The position numbers and the translations under genes are program-made. From the NCBI GenBank assembly GCA_018224415.1, contig JAGTUZ010000285.1, positions 1 through 11,515 on the forward strand: 11,515 nucleotides of DNA, read 5' to 3'. The notes under the pieces are model-generated. The model saw only the letters and a program-made list of their open reading frames with translations, did no database searches and had not been told where the DNA came from. Positions 6,811-11,515 of this stretch are shown piece after piece. The stretch is from Bacteroidota bacterium. Lineage in GTDB: Bacteria > Bacteroidota > Ignavibacteria > SZUA-365. Every line of letters starts with the position of its first letter. Positions within the stretch are counted from its first letter, which is position 1.

Positions 6811-8987
6811 AACCGGATTTCACACAGAAACCGTGGGAGGTTGCCGGAGCGACCGTCCCATCAATGGAACATTGGGAAGCCGCGGCACGCGCGGAGGCGA
6901 GAGGAAAGAGCCTCGAGGAACTGGACTGGATGACACCGGAACATATAACCGTGCGTCCGCTCTACACCGCGGGAGATATTGACGGTCTCGAACATCTTGA
7001 TTTCATGGCGGGTCTGCCGCCGTTTCTCCGCGGTCCATACAGCAGCATGTATGTGACACGTCCGTGGACCGTGCGTCAGTACGCAGGATTCTCCACGGCC
7101 GAGGAGTCGAACGCCTTCTATCGCCGCAACCTTGCGGCGGGACAGAAGGGACTGAGCATCGCCTTCGACCTGGCAACGCATCGCGGGTATGATTCCGATA
7201 ATCCGCGCGTGGTGGGCGACGTCGGCAAGGCCGGCGTGGCCATCGACTCCATCCTCGACATGCGCATTCTCTTCGACCAGATACCGCTCGACAAAATGTC
7301 CGTGTCGATGACCATGAACGGGGCCGTTCTTCCCATCATGGCCCTGTACATCGTTGCCGCGGAAGAGCAGGGCGTTTCGATGGAGCAGCTGGGCGGGACC
7401 ATCCAGAACGACATTCTCAAGGAGTTCATGGTCCGGAACACCTATATTTATCCGCCCACGCCGTCGATGCGTATCGTCTCCGACATCATCGCCTTCACCG
7501 CCCGGCACATGCCGAAGTTCAACTCCATCTCGATATCCGGCTATCACATGCAGGAAGCGGGTGCCACGGCCGACCTCGAAATGGCATATACGCTGGCCGA
7601 CGGACTCGAATACGTGCGTGCGGGCATTGCCGCCGGACTCGAGATCGATGCCTTCGCGCCGCGGCTGTCTTTCTTCTGGGCGATCGGCATGAATTTCTTC
7701 ATGGAAATCGCAAAGCTGCGCGCGGCGCGCATGCTCTGGGCGAAGATGATCCGTCAATTCGATCCGAAGAATCCGAAATCCATGTCCCTGCGCACGCACA
7801 GCCAGACCTCCGGCTGGAGTCTGACAGAACAGGATCCCTTCAACAATGTGGCGCGCACCTGCATCGAGGCCATGGCGGCCGCGCAGGGACACACGCAGTC
7901 GCTGCATACCAACGCACTCGACGAGGCCATCGCGCTGCCGACCGATTTTTCCGCACGCATCGCCCGCAACACACAACTGCTCATCCAGGACGAGAGCAAT
8001 GTCTGCCGTGCCATCGATCCCTGGGGCGGCTCGTATTATGTCGAGCGGCTCACACACGAACTGGCCCATCGCGGCTGGCAGCTGATCGAGGAGGTGGAAG
8101 GACTCGGGGGAATGACGCGTGCGATCGAGGCGGGACTTCCGAAAATGCGCATCGAGGAAGCGGCCGCTCGCAAGCAGGCCCGCATCGATTCCGGCAAGGA
8201 CACTATCGTCGGCGTCAACCGCTGTCGTCTCGAGAAAGAGGATCCGATCGACATTCTCACCGTCGACAACACTGCCGTGCTCGAAGCCCAGAAACAGCGC
8301 CTTGCCGAACTGCGCGCCAGTCGCGACGAGTCGGAAGTGCGCGCCGCCCTCGAGGCACTGACCGAAGCGGCCCGTGGCAGTGCGAACCTTCTCGAGGCGT
8401 GCGTCATCGCAGCGCGCAAGCGTGCGACACTTGGAGAAATGTCCGACGCCATGGAACAGGTATTCGGGCGGCATCAGGCGGTGATCCGGTCCATCTCCGG
8501 CGTGTACAGCAGCGAAGCCGGAGAGGACAATGACTTCGTCGCCGCGAAGGACATGACCGACCGTTTCGCGCACAAGGAAGGACGCCGTCCGCGCATCATG
8601 ATTGCCAAACTCGGACAGGACGGACACGACCGAGGCGCAAAGGTCATCTCGACGGCGTTTGCGGATCTCGGTTTCGATGTCGACATCGGTCCGCTTTTCC
8701 AGACGCCCGCGGAAGCCGCGCGGCAGGCAGCGGAAAATGACGTGCATGTGATCGGTGTGAGCAGTCTGGCGGCCGGACACAAAACGCTTGTTCCCTCGCT
8801 GGTAAAGGAGTTGCAGGACCTCCGACGCGACGACATTCTCGTTGTGGTTGGTGGTGTCATCCCGGTACAGGACTACGACTATCTCTACCAGCACGGAGCG
8901 GTGGCGGTGTTCGGTCCGGGCACGATCATCTCCCGCGCCGCCCAGCAGGTGATGCGCATTCTTCTCGATGAGGAATCAGAGATTTGA
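6807..8987 (+). CDS. mutB: Methylmalonyl-CoA mutase large, catalytic subunit (MutB)
   Basis: MutB uses adenosylcobalamin radical chemistry to interconvert succinyl-CoA and (R)-methylmalonyl-CoA, linking propionate and branched-chain or odd-chain degradation to the citric acid cycle, or running in reverse to make propionyl-CoA. The start ATG at 6807 lies in the ATGA overlap with mutA, with GAGG at 6796-6799 as a well-spaced ribosome-binding site. The 726-residue length is normal. The N-terminal barrel has RPWTVRQYAGFSTAEESNAF with Y92, FMVRNTYIYPP with R210, and SISGYHMQEAGATAD with H247. These match substrate-binding Y89 and R207 and catalytic H244 of the Propionibacterium enzyme. The C-terminal cobalamin domain has KLGQDGHDRGAK with H607 as the lower cobalt ligand, then GVSSLAAGH and VVGGVIP. 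It should form a heterodimer with MutA. No meaB chaperone or epimerase gene is in the window. Confidence 0.98.
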   Translation: MKPDFTQKPWEVAGATVPSMEHWEAAARAEARGKSLEELDWMTPEHITVRPLYTAGDIDGLEHLDFMAGLPPFLRGPYSSMYVTRPWTVRQYAGFSTAEESNAFYRRNLAAGQKGLSIAFDLATHRGYDSDNPRVVGDVGKAGVAIDSILDMRILFDQIPLDKMSVSMTMNGAVLPIMALYIVAAEEQGVSMEQLGGTIQNDILKEFMVRNTYIYPPTPSMRIVSDIIAFTARHMPKFNSISISGYHMQEAGATADLEMAYTLADGLEYVRAGIAAGLEIDAFAPRLSFFWAIGMNFFMEIAKLRAARMLWAKMIRQFDPKNPKSMSLRTHSQTSGWSLTEQDPFNNVARTCIEAMAAAQGHTQSLHTNALDEAIALPTDFSARIARNTQLLIQDESNVCRAIDPWGGSYYVERLTHELAHRGWQLIEEVEGLGGMTRAIEAGLPKMRIEEAAARKQARIDSGKDTIVGVNRCRLEKEDPIDILTVDNTAVLEAQKQRLAELRASRDESEVRAALEALTEAARGSANLLEACVIAARKRATLGEMSDAMEQVFGRHQAVIRSISGVYSSEAGEDNDFVAAKDMTDRFAHKEGRRPRIMIAKLGQDGHDRGAKVISTAFADLGFDVDIGPLFQTPAEAARQAAENDVHVIGVSSLAAGHKTLVPSLVKELQDLRRDDILVVVGGVIPVQDYDYLYQHGAVAVFGPGTIISRAAQQVMRILLDEESEI

Positions 8988-9016
8988 GTCTTTTTGGACT
9001 GTCCACGATTTCCCCA

Positions 9017-9045
9017 TTGAATATTTCGACATGTTTTTCTACAAT
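9017..9045 (+). promoter_or_regulatory. Sigma-70-like promoter for the surface-protein gene
   Basis: TTGAAT (9017-9022) and TACAAT (9040-9045) are separated by exactly 17 bases. They match the -35 TTGACA at four of six positions and the -10 TATAAT at five of six. They lie about 45 bases ahead of the start codon of the next gene, in an AT-rich patch. No good hairpin terminator is visible after mutB; a four-base AGTC/GACT stem at 8987-9000 is too short. Confidence 0.5.
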
Positions 9046-9077
9046 GCATCATTGGTTGCAATCCCAAACAACGCGAC

Positions 9078-9083
9078 GGAGGA
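9078..9083 (+). promoter_or_regulatory. Ribosome-binding site deciding between two adjacent ATG codons
   Basis: GGAGGA is a near-perfect Shine-Dalgarno sequence. Two in-frame ATG codons follow, at 9087 and 9090. The second is seven bases from the GGAGG core and better spaced than the first at four, so 9090 is preferred. The choice changes the protein by one residue. Confidence 0.55.
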
Positions 9084-9089
9084 CCGATG

Positions 9090-11515
9090 ATGGGACGGAT
9101 ATGGCATATTGCCGCCCTGCTGTCATGGCTGCTGCTTTCTGCAATGGCAGCGCGAGGACAGTCCATCTCCTACATGATCCCGGACATCGGAGCACCGGGC
9201 ATGAACACCTATGTGGAAATCATCGGTCCGCACAACCAGCCGGGCAATTTTGGTCCTGACGGATTCAGTGCAAACAACCCGGGTGATATGCTTCGCGTGG
9301 AATGCGTCAATCCGGACGACAGCCTGAAAGTGACCATCGGCCCCCTCGTTGTTTCATGGAATGGGCGAATGATTGCGACGCAGGTTTTTGTGCATCCGGA
9401 CCTTCGTCCCAATAGTGACAGCTGGCAGGGGGTGACAGCGGAATTCGTCATTCCCCTTCGTGTGCGGTACAACGGCAACGTGCAGAATGCCGTCACTTTT
9501 TACATCGTTCGTCCACAACCGGCAATCATGACGACGGCAAGCGGAACGCTTGGCAGCGGAGGGATCTGGGGACTGCGTTCGCCTCGTGGTGCGATGATCG
9601 TTGACAGCATGATTCTCAGCGGATCGCAGTACGGCATTTCCAGCGCGGATTGCGATCCAACCACGCCGGGAAACCAGGGATTCCTTCCGGCGGTGATTCT
9701 TTCACGTGGTCCCGTTCGTACCGGCAGCAGCGGGCTGATTGCCGTCGACGCAAATACCAGACACGGCGGCCCCGGAGGCGGCGGTGGCGGTGGAAACTTC
9801 TGTGATTGGTCCGGTAGCGGTTCCGATGGCGGAGACGGGTTTACCGGAGGCGGCCCCGGCGGTCGCAACCGCTCCGGGAATCCCCTCGGCAGCGATGAAT
9901 TTCGCAATCCCGGTGTCGGTTCAGGAGCATTCATCGCCGGCACGGGAGGGAGTATGAATGGTGTGACCGGTGGGAATACTCCGGCCTACGAGGCTTCGGG
10001 CGGCGGCACGGGGCACCCCTTCGGCAGTTCCGGTACCGGGTGTGGCGACGGTTCGAGATGCAATCCTCCCGGCGGCTTCGGCGGCGGCAGTGGCCAGCAG
10101 CAGCAGCAGTCGGGCGGCGGTGGGGGGTATGCCACGACAGGAGGTTCCTCCCGAAACGGCAATGGCGGACAAGTGCATGGCAATGTCTTTGTTGTGCCGC
10201 TCGCGGGCGGCTCGGGTGGCGCCAGCGGAAATCCGCAATTGGCTTTCTCCTGCTCTGGGGAAGGAGGCGGCGGTGGAGGGGCGCTCCGGATTTTCGCATC
10301 CACACTGGAGGGAAACCTCTTCACGGCAAATGGAGGAGCAGGAGGCGACGGCGCGAGCGGAGACGGTGGTTCCGGATCCGGTGGCGCGGTAAGTCTGGAA
10401 TGCAAACTCTCGTCGGGAATCTGGAAGATACGTGCGGAGGGAGGTAACGGACCGGGACCCCGCGGTGGAGCGGGACGCATCCGCATGGATGGTCCGATGC
10501 TTTGGTACAGCAACGCGCTTCCGACAGAGGAAAGCATGTCGCAGGGACCCTCGACCGACACCACGCAATTTGCCCGTGCGCAGTTCACCCTCACGGGCAC
10601 GGGCAACGGTGAGGATATCCGGCTGATGATCAAATCCGATCGCATGCCATGGACCGAGCTTTCGACAATCACCGGATACGGCACCGACTGGTCGCACGAC
10701 ATCACGCTTCCGTCGGAAGGCAATGTTTATTACATCGCCGCCATGCAGCGCGTGAACGGTCCATCGTCGGAGACCTTCACGGCGCTTCCGCAGTTCGTGC
10801 TTTCTCAGGCGGCGGCGAACATCCTCATCGTGCGCACCATGCCCGAACTTCTGGCAGCGTCGAGCAGGCAGCTTCCAGGCCTCGTCTGTGATCGGGAGAT
10901 GATGGACACAACGATGGTGGAAAACGTTGGTGATGGCGTTCTTGTCATTTCCGACGCGTCATTTTCCGGCGCCCGCGGATTTGCATTGATCGCACCGAAC
11001 ACCTTTCCCGTCAGTGTCAATCCCGGAGAGTCGTTGCCGTTGATCGTTCGATTCACGCGACAGGCCGGTCAGCGCGGCGTTGTCAGCGACACACTGCACA
11101 TCGCCAGCAACGATCCCGCACCTGGTCCGTTTGCCATCGTGTATGATATCGTTGTTGATGAAGCGGAGTTGAGTGCCTCTCTTTCCGCGATCGATTTCCC
11201 GGACGTTGTCCTTTGTGAAGGCAACGTTGTTGACGCCACGTTCGATCTCGTCAACACTGGTACCGTCCCGTTGCGCATGCTGCCTCCCCAGATTGGGGAT
11301 CCGGCATTCTCGATCGTCTCTCCGGCACCCGGAGTTTGGCCGCTTGCTCTTGCGCCGGGCATGATGCTGCCCATACAGTTGCGTGTTTCGCATGTGATGG
11401 CTGGCAGTATTTCCGGCTCCATCAGGTTCACCGCCGATGACGCTGGATGCAACGTGGAAAGCGAGATCGTGCTGACGGCACGGGCGCTTGACGTCGCCGT
11501 GGAAATGGAGACGCC
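9090..11515 (+). CDS. Secreted glycine-rich surface protein with Ig-like (choice-of-anchor D-type) repeats, 3' end outside window
   Basis: The frame is open from the start to the window edge, at least 808 residues, and I do not know a function. Numbering is from the ATG at 9087. Residues 1-24 look like a signal peptide: R4, a hydrophobic stretch 8-21, and a likely cut after Ala-Arg-Gly24 or Ala-Met-Ala21. A beta-rich domain follows (about 26-225), containing SWNGRMIATQVFVHP and TFYIVRPQPA. Residues 226-465 are very rich in Gly, Ser and Asn, with short beta-like stretches between glycine runs (ALRIFASTLEGNLFTANGG, GAVSLECKLSSGIWKIRAEGG, GRIRMDG) and five glutamines from CAG repeats. Two immunoglobulin-like domains follow (about 590-690 and 693-800), each with a cysteine near its start (C601 in the first) and an NVGDG or NTGTV turn. 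A C-terminal sorting signal, if any, lies beyond the window. Its own promoter and ribosome-binding site suggest separate expression from mutAB. Confidence 0.85.
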   Translation, partial: MGRIWHIAALLSWLLLSAMAARGQSISYMIPDIGAPGMNTYVEIIGPHNQPGNFGPDGFSANNPGDMLRVECVNPDDSLKVTIGPLVVSWNGRMIATQVFVHPDLRPNSDSWQGVTAEFVIPLRVRYNGNVQNAVTFYIVRPQPAIMTTASGTLGSGGIWGLRSPRGAMIVDSMILSGSQYGISSADCDPTTPGNQGFLPAVILSRGPVRTGSSGLIAVDANTRHGGPGGGGGGGNFCDWSGSGSDGGDGFTGGGPGGRNRSGNPLGSDEFRNPGVGSGAFIAGTGGSMNGVTGGNTPAYEASGGGTGHPFGSSGTGCGDGSRCNPPGGFGGGSGQQQQQSGGGGGYATTGGSSRNGNGGQVHGNVFVVPLAGGSGGASGNPQLAFSCSGEGGGGGGALRIFASTLEGNLFTANGGAGGDGASGDGGSGSGGAVSLECKLSSGIWKIRAEGGNGPGPRGGAGRIRMDGPMLWYSNALPTEESMSQGPSTDTTQFARAQFTLTGTGNGEDIRLMIKSDRMPWTELSTITGYGTDWSHDITLPSEGNVYYIAAMQRVNGPSSETFTALPQFVLSQAAANILIVRTMPELLAASSRQLPGLVCDREMMDTTMVENVGDGVLVISDASFSGARGFALIAPNTFPVSVNPGESLPLIVRFTRQAGQRGVVSDTLHIASNDPAPGPFAIVYDIVVDEAELSASLSAIDFPDVVLCEGNVVDATFDLVNTGTVPLRMLPPQIGDPAFSIVSPAPGVWPLALAPGMMLPIQLRVSHVMAGSISGSIRFTADDAGCNVESEIVLTARALDVAVEMET
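10095..10109 (+). repeat. (CAG)5 trinucleotide repeat in the glycine-rich coding region
   Basis: Five exact in-frame CAG codons encode glutamines 337-341 of the surface protein. Changes in copy number would keep the frame, so length could vary between strains without breaking the gene. The tract is short. Confidence 0.7.

Noticed and set aside
6861..8894. A 677-codon open frame on the - strand across mutB
   Set aside because: It is exactly in phase with the mutB codons, so its stops could only come from TTA, CTA or TCA codons in mutB, which this GC-rich gene avoids. It has no family resemblance; MutB is certain.
8988..9016. A terminator after mutB
   Set aside because: Only a four-base AGTC/GACT stem with T residues in the loop, not after the stem; too weak to call.
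9921..10723. Two - strand open frames of 245-258 codons, one proline-rich, within the surface-protein gene
   Set aside because: They are mirror images of the glycine-rich coding sequence (glycine codons read as proline or alanine on the other strand). No ribosome-binding site or known domain was seen.
1..11515. Mobile element, defence island, CRISPR array or structural RNA gene
   Set aside because: No transposase, integrase, direct-repeat array, terminal inverted repeats or tRNA-like sequence was seen; all genes except the last are conserved housekeeping or metabolic genes.

Overview
The window is a stretch of ordinary chromosome, clearly GC-rich by eye, with every gene on the + strand and tightly packed. 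In order it holds the 3' part of dnaA, a 302-base intergenic region with replication-origin features, a glnD-like PII-modifying enzyme gene, murI (glutamate racemase), mutA and mutB (the two subunits of methylmalonyl-CoA mutase), and the 5' part of a long gene for a secreted glycine-rich surface protein that runs off the right edge. There are no tRNA or rRNA genes, no CRISPR array, no transposase and no recognisable defence genes.

The organism is most likely a member of the Bacteroidota/Chlorobi/Ignavibacteria/Kapabacteria assemblage. This is an inference from the two-subunit mutA-mutB pair, the style of the last protein (signal peptide ending just before a Gln, glycine-rich middle, then immunoglobulin-like repeats of the kind annotated 'choice-of-anchor D') and the GC-rich codon use. 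No single marker in the window proves it.

Bases 1-1351 are the dnaA/oriC region. DnaA is present from the start of its AAA+ domain to its stop. Behind it lie a perfect inverted DnaA box, a strong hairpin terminator, and about 140 bases later two tandem DnaA boxes that run directly into a segment of 27 A/T in 32 bases. This is the usual arrangement of an unwinding element. The gene after the origin is glnD, not dnaN.

Bases 1352-4561 are a probable two-gene operon. A complete 793-residue GlnD-type protein (nucleotidyltransferase, GlnD helical domain, HD domain, two ACT domains) is followed after three bases by murI, which has to use a TTG start. A weak hairpin with eight T residues overlaps the murI stop. 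The two genes share a glutamine/glutamate theme: nitrogen-status signalling and supply of D-glutamate for peptidoglycan.

Bases 4675-8987 are mutA and mutB, coupled by an ATGA overlap. Together they encode the adenosylcobalamin-dependent mutase that interconverts succinyl-CoA and (R)-methylmalonyl-CoA. MutB carries the cobalamin-binding DxHxxG motif and the known active-site residues; MutA has lost that motif. Bases 9090-11515 encode at least 808 residues of an exported protein, preceded by its own sigma-70-like promoter. I found no clear novel multi-gene system. The surface protein is the least understood object here, and the origin layout is the most useful regulatory one.
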